Positions 10,487 through 18,062 of a stretch of DNA of 64,000 nt are shown in pieces (the stretch's first letter is position 1; every line of letters starts with the position of its first letter). A program made the position numbers and the translations under genes. The DNA is from an uncultured Gammaproteobacteria bacterium (GTDB lineage: Bacteria; Pseudomonadota; Gammaproteobacteria; PS1; Pseudothioglobaceae), in assembly GCA_913020715.1 (NCBI GenBank), contig CAJVZH010000008.1:19502-83501 (forward strand), read 5' to 3'. The notes beneath the pieces were generated by a model that worked only from the letters and a program-made list of their open reading frames with translations, was not told where the DNA came from and did not search any database.

Positions 10487-10711
10487 TTAGCAATGAAGAT
10501 TGTTCATATAGCGGCAGGCTTTTTCAAGTTTTCTACAGATGTTATCTTTACTGTCACCAGTTACTACAGCAACCTGCCATGGCCGAGTGTTTACGTCAGA
10601 AGGGGCGGTTTTTGCTTGTTCAATAATTTTGTTGATAATATTAATTGAAGCGTTTTTATCTAAAAATGCTCTTGTTGATTTTCGTTTTGCTGAAGCAGTT
10701 TTTTCATCCAT
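10487..10711 (-). pseudogene. Nitroreductase N-terminal remnant
   Basis: A 74-residue frame resembles the first third of the FMN-dependent nitroreductase family: KRKSTRAFLDK (FMN phosphate-binding arginine region), then INKIIEQAKTAPSDVNTRPWQVAVVTG. Family members are about 180-220 residues. Here the frame ends after KLEKACRYMNNLHC, 15 bp before the mreC start, and the rest of the fold is missing. No continuation in another frame is possible because mreC follows directly. It is most simply a truncated relic brought in with the neighbouring permease. A short expressed protein cannot be excluded. Confidence 0.75.
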
Positions 10712-10769
10712 CTTTTACTCCATAAATTAATTATTTAAATAAGGTATGAGTTTCAGCCGATCATATTAA

Positions 10770-11654
10770 TTAGGCGCTTGCTGGTTTGGCATAGAGTACT
10801 ATTATATTTCCAAAAATAATTAAAACAACACCAATAAAGCCAATCCAGCTCCACTGGTAGTTTTCGAAAAAAGTTGAAAGTAGTAGTGCAATAGTTGGCG
10901 TAAAAATATTGACATAAGAGGCCTTATCAGCACCTATATTACCCACCAGTTTAAGATAGACACCAAAACCAATAACAGATCCAACTAATGCTAGGTAAAG
11001 AAGAGAGACAATATAGCTATAACTTGTACTTAGGCTGAAACTAATATCGCTGATACTGACATAAGCAACAATAATTATTGCCCCATACAGCATACTAAAA
11101 GCATTACTCTGAACTAAAGGCATTTTTCTTGCTTGTAATTGACCTGATAATAACATACCTATTGATGCAAAGAAAGTAGCAAGTAGCATCCAAAGAAACC
11201 CTTTTACAATTCCTGTTTCAAGTGACCACTGAGTATTGCCAATCTCATTTGAAAATATAATAGATAATCCAAATACTCCTACTATTGCTCCAATTAGTAT
11301 AGGTAATCTAATAGGTTTATTAAAAAATATAAACCCGTTAAAGACAGTAAACAAGGTAAGTGTAGAAAAGATAAGACAAACTAAACCTGATGCTAAATAA
11401 AAAGTTCCAAAGTAGGCGCAAACATAGTTAATACAAAATAGAAAAAATCCTAATAAAAGCCAACTAGCATGTTCTCGCCAAGAAAAAGAAAGATTAAGAC
11501 CGCGAACATAACACCATATAAAGAGCATCAAAGAAGCAAGTAAAAAGCGCCATGCTATTGATACCTGGGGAGCAACATCTCCTAACTGAAAGCTAATAGC
11601 AAGCCAAGATGAACCCCAGGCAAGAAGGACTATGAAATAAAGGACTGCATTCAT
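10770..11654 (-). CDS. EamA/DMT-superfamily permease
   Basis: A 294-residue inner-membrane protein with ten predicted helices in two EamA repeats. The N-terminal LLAWGSSWLAISFQLGDVAPQVSIAWRFLLASL is the classic DMT start, and the second repeat begins near GFLWMLLATFFASIGMLLSGQ. It probably exports an amino acid or other small metabolite; the substrate cannot be read from sequence. It is clearly more AT-rich than its neighbours (an internal 60-base line has 18 G/C, against 37 in a line of mreB), which suggests acquisition. It lies between mreB and mreC, an unusual position. Confidence 0.9.
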   Translation of the reverse strand: MNAVLYFIVLLAWGSSWLAISFQLGDVAPQVSIAWRFLLASLMLFIWCYVRGLNLSFSWREHASWLLLGFFLFCINYVCAYFGTFYLASGLVCLIFSTLTLFTVFNGFIFFNKPIRLPILIGAIVGVFGLSIIFSNEIGNTQWSLETGIVKGFLWMLLATFFASIGMLLSGQLQARKMPLVQSNAFSMLYGAIIIVAYVSISDISFSLSTSYSYIVSLLYLALVGSVIGFGVYLKLVGNIGADKASYVNIFTPTIALLLSTFFENYQWSWIGFIGVVLIIFGNIIVLYAKPASA

Positions 11655-11686
11655 GAATTATCGATGAGACAGAAAGACTTCAATAG

Positions 11687-12718
11687 CTACTCTGCAGCTA
11701 AGAATCCCATGTTGTGCTTGTTGATCATGTCGAGGGCAATGCCGCCGCCACGAGCCACACAAGTTAGCGGGTCGTCAGCGACACTGACCGGTAGATTGGT
11801 TTCGCTATTAATCAACTTATCAAGACCTTCCAATAGGGCGCCACCGCCAGTGATAACCAAGCCGTTTTGAGCAATATCCGAAGACAGCTCCGGTGGTGTC
11901 TGCTCTAAAGCAGTCCTGACTGAGTTAATAATCATTCCTAGTGGCTCGGCGAGTGCCCCTAATATTTCAGCGTTTGTTACTTCAAAACTGACCGGAATGC
12001 CTTTGGCAACGTCACGACCGCGAAATTCAATTTTTTTCACAACTTTTGATGGAAAGGCAGAGCCAACTTCTTCTTTGATTTGCTCAGCTGTGGCTTCGCC
12101 AATAATAATGCCGTGCGCGCGTCTAACGAATTTAACAATGGTGTCGTCAAAGACGTCGCCGCCAATTCTGATTGAGTCCGAATAAACAATACCGTTTAAA
12201 GACATAATTGCGATTTCGGTTGTGCCACCACCCACATCAATCACCATTGCGCCTGAAGGCATGTCAATCGCCATACCAGCGCCGAGAGCGGCCGCCATTG
12301 GCTCTTCAATTAGGTAAACGTCACGTGCACCAGCACCAACAGCACTTTCTTTAATGGCGCGACGCTCTACTTGAGTAGCACCACAAGGCACACAAATGAG
12401 TACTTTTGGGCTGGGCGAGAAAAAGCCCGATCTCAATACTTTACGCATAAAGTATTGCAACATTTTCTCTGTTACCTTGAAATCGGCAATCACGCCATCT
12501 TTCATCGGTCGAATGGCTTCGATGGCGCCAGGGGTTCTACCCAACATATTTTTTGCATCTTGACCGACAGCAATAACAGTCGACTCCATTGCACCTCTTT
12601 CGTGTCGCAAGGCGACAACAGAGGGTTCATTTAAGACAACTTTTCCATCCATATAGATAAGCGTATTTGCAGTACCTAGGTCGATAGAAAGATTTTGCCC
12701 TTTGAAGAAGTTAAACAT
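11687..12718 (-). CDS. mreB: Rod shape-determining actin homologue MreB
   Basis: A cytoplasmic actin-like ATPase whose membrane-bound filaments direct sidewall peptidoglycan synthesis. The 343-residue protein has phosphate-1 [12 protein letters not shown], the amphipathic/hydrophobic N-terminus MFNFFKG that binds membrane, phosphate-2 [12 protein letters not shown], and the adenosine motif [13 protein letters not shown]. It is the first gene of the rod operon on the minus strand and is separated from mreC by a permease and a nitroreductase relic. Base composition is clearly more GC-rich than the inserted genes. Confidence 0.97.
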   Translation of the reverse strand: MFNFFKGQNLSIDLGTANTLIYMDGKVVLNEPSVVALRHERGAMESTVIAVGQDAKNMLGRTPGAIEAIRPMKDGVIADFKVTEKMLQYFMRKVLRSGFFSPSPKVLICVPCGATQVERRAIKESAVGAGARDVYLIEEPMAAALGAGMAIDMPSGAMVIDVGGGTTEIAIMSLNGIVYSDSIRIGGDVFDDTIVKFVRRAHGIIIGEATAEQIKEEVGSAFPSKVVKKIEFRGRDVAKGIPVSFEVTNAEILGALAEPLGMIINSVRTALEQTPPELSSDIAQNGLVITGGGALLEGLDKLINSETNLPVSVADDPLTCVARGGGIALDMINKHNMGFLAAE

Positions 12719-12731
12719 AGTGAAATTCCCT

Positions 12732-12777
12732 GCTAGATATTGATAAAATGCTCAGCTAGATATAGATAAAATGCTCA
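12732..12777. repeat. Tandem 23-bp repeat between mreB and fumarase
   Basis: Two directly adjacent 23-bp units (12732-12754 and 12755-12777) are identical except for one base (T to A at the tenth position). The unit begins GCTAGATAT and ends AAAATGCTCA. The repeat lies in the divergent promoter region of mreB and the fumarase gene. On the plus strand the repeat supplies a possible promoter: TTGATA at 12740-12745, 17 bp spacing, TAGATA at 12763-12768. It could be a duplicated operator or simply a slippage duplication. Confidence 0.7.
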
Positions 12778-12833
12778 GAAGGAATAATATAACCTGCTGG
12801 GTCTAAATAGACAATAGCGTAGGCCAAATAAAT

Positions 12834-14330
12834 ATGAAAATAAAGCAAAAACACCTGATAGATAGCATTTTTTCTGCACTCCAGTACATCTCTTATTACC
12901 ACTCGCCGGATTTCATTCGAGCGATGGTTGAGGCCTACGAAAAAGAGAGTAATGTGGGCGCTAAAAATGCCATCGGCCAAATCCTTATTAATTCAAAAAT
13001 GTGTGCTTTTGGCAAGCGACCTCTTTGTCAAGATACGGGCATTGTTAATATCTTTTTAGAAGTAGGTATGGATGTACAGTGGGATGCCGAACTTTCTGTT
13101 GACGAAATGATTAATGAGGGCGTTAGAAAAGCTTATACGCACCCAGATAATCCACTTAGAGCCTCCGTTGTGAGTGACCCAATATTTAGTAGAGTGAACA
13201 CCAAAGACAACACCCCGGCAGTCATCCATACCAAAATGGTGAAGGGCGATAAACTGGATGTGATTGTTGCTGCAAAAGGTTGTGGCTCTGAAAACAAGGC
13301 TAAATTTACGGTTCTTAATCCCGATGACAATCTGACCGATTGGATTTTAAAGACAGTTCCTACCATGGGTGCTGGCTGGTGTCCGCCAGGCATACTGGGA
13401 ATTGGTGTTGGTGGTACGCCGGAAAAAGCCATGCTAATGGCTAAAGCGTCACTAATGGATCCGATTGATATTAATGAAGTCAGAGCTAAAGACAATCCGT
13501 CTGAGATTGAAAAATTGCGACTTGATTTGTTCGAGAAAGTAAATAATTTGGGTATTGGTGCTCAGGGTTTGGGCGGTTTGACGACCGTGCTTGATGTTAA
13601 GATTCAAGATTACCCAACGCACGCTGCTTCGCAGCCGGTTGCGATTATTCCAAACTGCGCGGCTACCAGGCACGTCCACTTCACCCTTGATGGTTCAGGT
13701 GTGGCGCAATTACCACCGGTTGATTTCGACCTTTATCCTGACTTGGAGATGGACTATTCAAAATACATCAAAGTTAATTTGAACACGCTGACACGCGAGC
13801 AAATGCAAGATTGGGATATTGGTGACACATTACTATTAAGTGGCACCATTATTACCGGGCGAGATGCGGCACACAAAAGACTCAATGATATGGTCGAGTC
13901 TGGCGAAGGCTTGCCAGAAGGTGTTAATTTTGACAATAAGTTTATCTATTACGTTGGTCCAGTTGACGCTGTTGGCAATGAAGTGATTGGTCCTGCCGGC
14001 CCAACAACAGCCACTCGAATGGATAAGTTTACCGATATGATGCTGGAGAATACTGGCATTTTCGGTATGATTGGCAAGGCTGAGAGAGGCCCGAAAGCTG
14101 CTGAAAGTATTAAAAAACACCAGGCAAGTTATTTAATTGCCGTCGGTGGTGCTGCATACCTTATTTCCAAGTCCATCAAAAAATCGAAAGTTTTGGCTTT
14201 TGAGGAAATGGGTATGGAGGCTATTTACGAGTTCGAAGTAAAAGACATGCCTGTTGCTGTTGCCGTTGATACGCAAGGCAATAACATTCATAAAATTTTC
14301 AGTCAAATACCGGTTACTGAGATTAAGTAA
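12834..14330 (+). CDS. Class I fumarate hydratase (iron-sulfur)
   Basis: Interconverts fumarate and malate in the TCA cycle using a [4Fe-4S] cluster as Lewis acid. The 498-residue protein corresponds to the fused alpha and beta parts of FumA/FumB. Likely cluster cysteines are in GKRPLCQDTGI (residue 65), AKGCGSENKAK and PNCAATRH. The C-terminal beta domain carries SGTIITGRDAAHKR and YYVGPVDAVGNEVIGPAGPTTATRMD. Such enzymes are oxygen-sensitive, unlike class II FumC. The stop overlaps the next start (TAATG), so the downstream ABM protein is translationally coupled. Confidence 0.94.
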   Translation: MKIKQKHLIDSIFSALQYISYYHSPDFIRAMVEAYEKESNVGAKNAIGQILINSKMCAFGKRPLCQDTGIVNIFLEVGMDVQWDAELSVDEMINEGVRKAYTHPDNPLRASVVSDPIFSRVNTKDNTPAVIHTKMVKGDKLDVIVAAKGCGSENKAKFTVLNPDDNLTDWILKTVPTMGAGWCPPGILGIGVGGTPEKAMLMAKASLMDPIDINEVRAKDNPSEIEKLRLDLFEKVNNLGIGAQGLGGLTTVLDVKIQDYPTHAASQPVAIIPNCAATRHVHFTLDGSGVAQLPPVDFDLYPDLEMDYSKYIKVNLNTLTREQMQDWDIGDTLLLSGTIITGRDAAHKRLNDMVESGEGLPEGVNFDNKFIYYVGPVDAVGNEVIGPAGPTTATRMDKFTDMMLENTGIFGMIGKAERGPKAAESIKKHQASYLIAVGGAAYLISKSIKKSKVLAFEEMGMEAIYEFEVKDMPVAVAVDTQGNNIHKIFSQIPVTEIK

Positions 14331-14617
14331 TGTATGTTGTCATTTTCACCGCCAAATTAAAACAGCTTGACGAGGGTTACTATGAGACTGCCGCCAAACT
14401 TAAAGAGGTGGCTTTTGATCAATACAATTGCATCAAGTTTACTTCGTGCACCGAAGGCGATTTGGAAATAAGTACTTCTTATTGGCATTCTTTGGAAGAT
14501 ATAAAACACTGGAAGCAGCATTCGGATCATTTGCAGGCACAAGAAAAGGGCAGAAAGGAGTGGTACGCCTCCTACGAAGTGCAAGTGACTGAGGTTTTAA
14601 GAGAGTACAAGCACTAG
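14330..14617 (+). CDS. Antibiotic biosynthesis monooxygenase (ABM)-domain protein
   Basis: A 95-residue protein with the ABM ferredoxin-like fold pattern: YVVIFTAKLKQLDEGYYETAAKLKEVAFDQYNCIKFTSC, then ISTSYWHSLEDIKHWKQHSDHLQAQEKGRKEWYASYEVQVTEV. The WHSLEDIKHWKQHSDHLQAQEKG segment is characteristic. Family members range from small monooxygenases to heme-degrading proteins; the activity here is unknown. It overlaps the fumarase stop by one base. Its own stop codon lies inside a perfect 9-bp inverted repeat just upstream of rnpB. Confidence 0.8.
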   Translation: MYVVIFTAKLKQLDEGYYETAAKLKEVAFDQYNCIKFTSCTEGDLEISTSYWHSLEDIKHWKQHSDHLQAQEKGRKEWYASYEVQVTEVLREYKH

Positions 14618-14638
14618 GATTAACACGCCTAATCCTAG
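14614..14638 (+). terminator. Hairpin at the end of the ABM gene, upstream of rnpB
   Basis: Perfect inverted repeat CTAGGATTA (14614-14622) / TAATCCTAG (14630-14638) with a 7-base loop. The left arm contains the TAG stop of the ABM gene. There is no run of T after it, so classical intrinsic termination is doubtful. It also spans the place where the -35 of the rnpB promoter must lie, so it may be a regulatory palindrome instead. Confidence 0.45.
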
Positions 14639-14640
14639 CG

Positions 14641-14646
14641 TATAAT
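14641..14646 (+). promoter_or_regulatory. rnpB promoter -10 box
   Basis: TATAAT lies 7 bp before the first base of RNase P RNA, the right distance for a stable RNA start. A -35 is less clear; TTAACA at 14620-14625 gives a 15-bp spacing and lies inside the hairpin. Confidence 0.6.
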
Positions 14647-14652
14647 TCGCGC

Positions 14653-15002
14653 TGAAGTTGATCGGATAGTCGCTGGTGGCGTTTGCCATCAGAGGAAAGT
14701 CCGGGCTCCATAGAGCAAAGTGCTAGTTAACGGCTAGGCGCAGTGATGCGACGGAAAGTGCAGCAGAAAAGAAACCGCCTACTTGTAGGTAAGGGTGAAA
14801 TGGTGCGGTAAGAGCGCACCGCGCACTTGGTGACAAGTGTGGCAGGGTAAACCCCACTTGGAGCAAGCTCAAATAGGAAGGCACTGGCGTGGCTCGCGCT
14901 GTCTTCGGGTAGAGTGCTAAAGGTGCTTGGTGACAAGTACCGTAGATGAATGACTATCCTGATTTCGGTCAGACAGAACCCGGCTTATAGATCAACTTCA
15001 CT
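14653..15002 (+). ncRNA. rnpB: RNase P RNA (bacterial type A)
   Basis: The catalytic RNA that matures tRNA 5' ends. Conserved blocks are all present: GAGGAAAGTCCGGGCTCC near the 5' end, AACGGCTAGG, AAACCGCC, GTAAGGGTGAAA, GTGCGGTAAGAGCGCACCG, the ACTTGGAGCAAG region, AAATAGGAAGGC, GTAGATGAATGACT, and ACAGAACCCGGCTTA. Helix P1 is a perfect 10-bp pair between 14654-14663 and 14990-14999. The layout and loop sequences follow the E. coli type A molecule, consistent with a gammaproteobacterium. Ends are placed by P1 and could be off by a few bases. Confidence 0.97.
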
Positions 15003-15075
15003 TATTTTAGAACGTGTTTCGCTTTGTTGTTATAATCACAGAACAAGCAACTTTATAATCGTTGGAGAAAGAGCG

Positions 15076-15405
15076 ATGACTTACGTATATTTAGCTTTAG
15101 CCATTGTCACTGAGGTGATTGGTACCAGTTTACTGAAGTCAACTGAAGAGTTTACTAAGACTGTTCCTAGTGTTATTGTTATCGTTTGTTATCTGCTTTC
15201 GTTTTGGTTGTTAACCCTTACTCTTAGGGAGATGGCTGTCGGCGTGATGTACGCTATTTGGTCCGGCCTTGGTATTGTTTTGGTGGCTGCTGTGGCGGCT
15301 ATTTATTACAAACAAGTCCCTGATTTGGCGGCCATGGTCGGTATGGCATTAATCATTGCCGGCGTCCTGGTTATCCACCTGTTTTCAAGTTCGATACAAC
15401 ATTAG
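15076..15405 (+). CDS. SMR-family multidrug efflux protein (EmrE/QacE-like)
   Basis: A 109-residue, four-helix inner-membrane proton antiporter that works as a dimer and exports lipophilic or polyamine cations. It has the essential membrane glutamate in TEVIGTSLLKSTEEFT (residue 13), and closely follows EmrE: YLLSFWLLTLTL, GVMYAIWSGLGIVL (GG7-type helix contact), and AAMVGMALIIAGVLVIHLFS. The start is the ATG at 15076, preceded by GGAGA; an upstream in-frame start would fuse it to the end of rnpB. It is a stand-alone gene, so it is not of the paired SMR type. Confidence 0.93.
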   Translation: MTYVYLALAIVTEVIGTSLLKSTEEFTKTVPSVIVIVCYLLSFWLLTLTLREMAVGVMYAIWSGLGIVLVAAVAAIYYKQVPDLAAMVGMALIIAGVLVIHLFSSSIQH

Positions 15406-15586
15406 ACGTACCTCTTCATCCTTGCAAATCTCAGTCTATATTGCATACAATAAACTTCTGAGTAAAGTTAAAATTAGCACCTATAACAGAAGAAACTTTA
15501 GGTCTATTGATGTCTTGTTGAATTTATTTCTATTATTCGGCTTAAAATATTAACTATTAATCTATTTTTGGTGTGATAATAAGAAC

Positions 15587-16078
15587 ATGTTTAAATTAGA
15601 CGAAAGAGATATTCAAATTCTTGCCATTCTTCAAGAGGAAGGCAGAATCACTAAAACGGCTTTGGCAGAGCGTTTGAGTTTATCTTTAACACCCTCATGG
15701 GATCGCTTGCAGCGCCTTGAAGAGGCTGGCATAATTGACGGCTACAGTTCGCGACTTTCATCAAAATTTATGAAAAACTTCCACTTGGTGATTACCGAGG
15801 TGGAATTAGAAAGCCATAAAGAGGGTGAGTTTGAGCGCTTTGAACAAGCGATTACCAGTTTTGACGAAGTGCAGTCTTGTTGGTCTGTTGGTGGTGGTTT
15901 GGATTATATTCTGCGCGTTTTGGTAGAAGACGTTGCTGGCTATCAGGCTTTTATTAATAAAGTGTTAAAAGCCGACATTGGTCTTCGTCGTTACTTCAGT
16001 TACGCCGTGATTAATAGTATCAAGGACGACAATGTTGTCCCTGACAGTCTGATTCGCAACTCCTCTGTAGCCAAGTAA
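15587..16078 (+). CDS. Lrp/AsnC-family transcriptional regulator
   Basis: A 163-residue regulator. An N-terminal winged helix-turn-helix (LDERDIQILAILQEEGRITKTALAERLSLSLTPSWDRLQRLEEAGIIDGY) is followed by the RAM ligand-binding domain (VQSCWSVGGGLDYILRVLVEDVAGYQAFIN). Such proteins sense amino acids or related metabolites. The neighbours (SMR pump upstream, prmC convergent downstream) do not identify its target. The amino-acid catabolic genes starting at 18 kb are a possible target, by analogy with AsnC-type regulators in ectoine clusters, but this is speculation. The 180 bp between the SMR gene and this one is AT-rich and holds nothing recognisable. Confidence 0.92.
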   Translation: MFKLDERDIQILAILQEEGRITKTALAERLSLSLTPSWDRLQRLEEAGIIDGYSSRLSSKFMKNFHLVITEVELESHKEGEFERFEQAITSFDEVQSCWSVGGGLDYILRVLVEDVAGYQAFINKVLKADIGLRRYFSYAVINSIKDDNVVPDSLIRNSSVAK

Positions 16079-16111
16079 TTTTTCACCACTTAGCCCAATT
16101 CTGTTTTGTTG

Positions 16112-16915
16112 CTATTGAACTTGCCCGAGTACGGCGCGATCAATACCGTTGTTGTCTTGAAAGCCCCTAACTTCGATAAAAGACTCCCGCATTAATCGCA
16201 TAATTTTCCTTTGTTGGTTGTAGCCATGCTCCAGTAGAAGATAACCGCCTGAGTTTAACTGCTTGGGTACGTGCTCGATAATCATGCGAATGTCATCAAG
16301 ACCGTCGACACCTGAAACAAGCGCGCTAATCGGCTCAAATTGCAAATCTGATAGGTGTGGATCATTGGTTTCAACATAGGGTGGATTGCTGACAACTAGG
16401 TCAAAAGTTTGGCCGGGGACAGCTTCAAGCCAACTGCCATGGCTAAACTCAACCGAGTTTGCTATACCTTTGGCGTTGGATATTGCTACCTCAAGGGCCC
16501 CTATTGATTGATCGCTTGCACTGACTTGCCAGTTGGCGCATTTATCCGCCAAAGTGATGGCGATAATACCACTACCTGTGCCCAAATCCAACACTTTGGC
16601 TGACTTGTTTGAGTCGAATAAATCAAGGGCGATATCAATCAATAGTTCTGTTTCTGGCCTTGGAATTAGGGTGTCGCTAGTTACTTTAAAATCTAGGTGA
16701 TAAAAACCTTTGGAGCCAGATAAATAAGCAAAGGGTTCGCCACTTTGACGTTTTTGGACAAGGATATCAAGGCTTGCTAGCTCAGATGCACTAATCTTAT
16801 GATTTGGGTTAGTATATAGCGAAGACTTTGAGCAATCTAGCGCCAAGCCAAGCAGTCCTTCGATGTCAACAATATCACTTCGAAGAAAGTCTTGAATTGT
16901 TTTTGCCCTAGACAT
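16112..16915 (-). CDS. prmC: Release factor glutamine methyltransferase
   Basis: Methylates the glutamine of the GGQ motif in peptide release factors RF1 and RF2 using S-adenosylmethionine. The 267-residue protein has an N-terminal helical domain ending in PFAYLSGSKGFYHLDFKV, the SAM-binding LDLGTGSGIIAITLA, and the catalytic VVSNPPYVE. prfA, often upstream, is not here; the next gene on this strand downstream of the start region is rnfE. It follows rnfE by 21 bp on the same strand and may share its transcript. Confidence 0.94.
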   Translation of the reverse strand: MSRAKTIQDFLRSDIVDIEGLLGLALDCSKSSLYTNPNHKISASELASLDILVQKRQSGEPFAYLSGSKGFYHLDFKVTSDTLIPRPETELLIDIALDLFDSNKSAKVLDLGTGSGIIAITLADKCANWQVSASDQSIGALEVAISNAKGIANSVEFSHGSWLEAVPGQTFDLVVSNPPYVETNDPHLSDLQFEPISALVSGVDGLDDIRMIIEHVPKQLNSGGYLLLEHGYNQQRKIMRLMRESFIEVRGFQDNNGIDRAVLGQVQ

Positions 16916-16936
16916 GGAGTATCACACACAGGTTCA

Positions 16937-17623
16937 TTATTGCACCTGAACCTCGGTAAGGGCTTGTGGTGCTGCAGCGGTTTGTGTTGTTTTTTGTTTT
17001 GAATCCACTAAGTTTTTAAGCGCCACAATCAAGCCAAGGCCGATGAAAGCGCCGGGTGGTAAAAGAGCAATTAAGCTGCCTTGATAGTCATCAAAAAATG
17101 TCATCGTTAGCGAGACACCAAATTCACCAAATAATAAATCGGCTTGATCAAAAAGCGTGCCATTGCCCAAGATTTCTCTCATGGCACCTAGTAACACCAA
17201 TACTGCTGTGAAGCCAAGACCCATCATCAAGCCGTCAAGCATAGATTTATCCCATGTATTTTTTGAGGCAAAAGCCTCGGCGCGACCCAAAATGGCACAG
17301 TTAGTAACAATCAGTGGTACAAAAATACCGAGGATTAAATACATGTCGTAGAAAAACGACTGCATGATAAGGTCGACGATGGTGACAAACGAGGCAATCA
17401 ATAAAACGAAAATAGGGATTCTGACTTCCTTACGGATGTGATTTCGAAACAAAGATACCGTTACATTGGAGGCAATCAAAACAAAGGTTGTTGCCAGGCC
17501 TAGGCTAATGGCGTTAACCACATTGTTAGTCACCGCCAATAGTGGACACAAACCCAGCAAGGCCACTAAGGCCTGGTTGTTGCTCCAAAGGCCGTTTCGA
17601 GTAATTTTTGCGAAATCTTTCAT
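16937..17623 (-). CDS. rnfE: Ion-translocating electron transport complex subunit RnfE/RsxE
   Basis: An inner-membrane subunit of the Rnf complex, which couples electron flow between ferredoxin and NAD to ion transport. The 228-residue protein has about six helices with family motifs [52 protein letters not shown] and [11 protein letters not shown]. The start is taken at the ATG at 17623 ([13 protein letters not shown]), matching homologues. It is normally the last gene of rnfABCDGE, but no other rnf gene lies upstream; a 440-bp non-coding stretch and a divergent gene follow instead. Confidence 0.93.
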   Translation of the reverse strand: MKDFAKITRNGLWSNNQALVALLGLCPLLAVTNNVVNAISLGLATTFVLIASNVTVSLFRNHIRKEVRIPIFVLLIASFVTIVDLIMQSFFYDMYLILGIFVPLIVTNCAILGRAEAFASKNTWDKSMLDGLMMGLGFTAVLVLLGAMREILGNGTLFDQADLLFGEFGVSLTMTFFDDYQGSLIALLPPGAFIGLGLIVALKNLVDSKQKTTQTAAAPQALTEVQVQ

Positions 17624-17647
17624 TGCAGAGGTCTTTGCACAAACCAT

Positions 17648-18062
17648 TTTAGATTTGATAGCGGGGTTTTAATTATTTTACAAGGCATATTTTTAGAAGC
17701 TCTACTTGTTGTCTAGCGAAAAAAATTAACGCGGGAAAATGGGGAAAACCCCCTATTCCTAAGGACTGAGGTGAGAAGTACTAAAAAGTGTAAAAAATTC
17801 TCATCAATAGCGAGTGCTATTAATTTTAAATTTTTACACATTTCTTACTCATTTTTATCACTCAGCAAATTATAAATGGTTTGCGCAAAGGTCTCTTATA
17901 TTATATCAACAAGCCAGTCAGAGTAAACACCATGAGGCCGCCATATTGGAAAAATCCAATATTATTACTGAGTCGCTAATAAATACATAAGTTTTATGAT
18001 CCAAGTAGGAGTAAAAATAGAATTTTTTATCAAGTGCAACTATCTAATGATAGTTTTTATAT
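17648..18062. other. Long non-coding region between rnfE and the catabolic cluster
   Basis: No gene is visible. The stretch is AT-rich and contains inverted repeats: ATATTGG/CCAATAT with a 6-base loop (around 17943-17962), and AACTATC/GATAGTT with a 4-base loop (18043-18060) ending two to three bases before the ATG at 18063. The second hairpin covers the place where a ribosome binding site should be, and none is seen; AGGAG at 18006-18010 is too distant. An 8-codon mini-ORF starts at an ATG inside this hairpin and overlaps the next start. Translational control is possible but untested. Confidence 0.5.
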
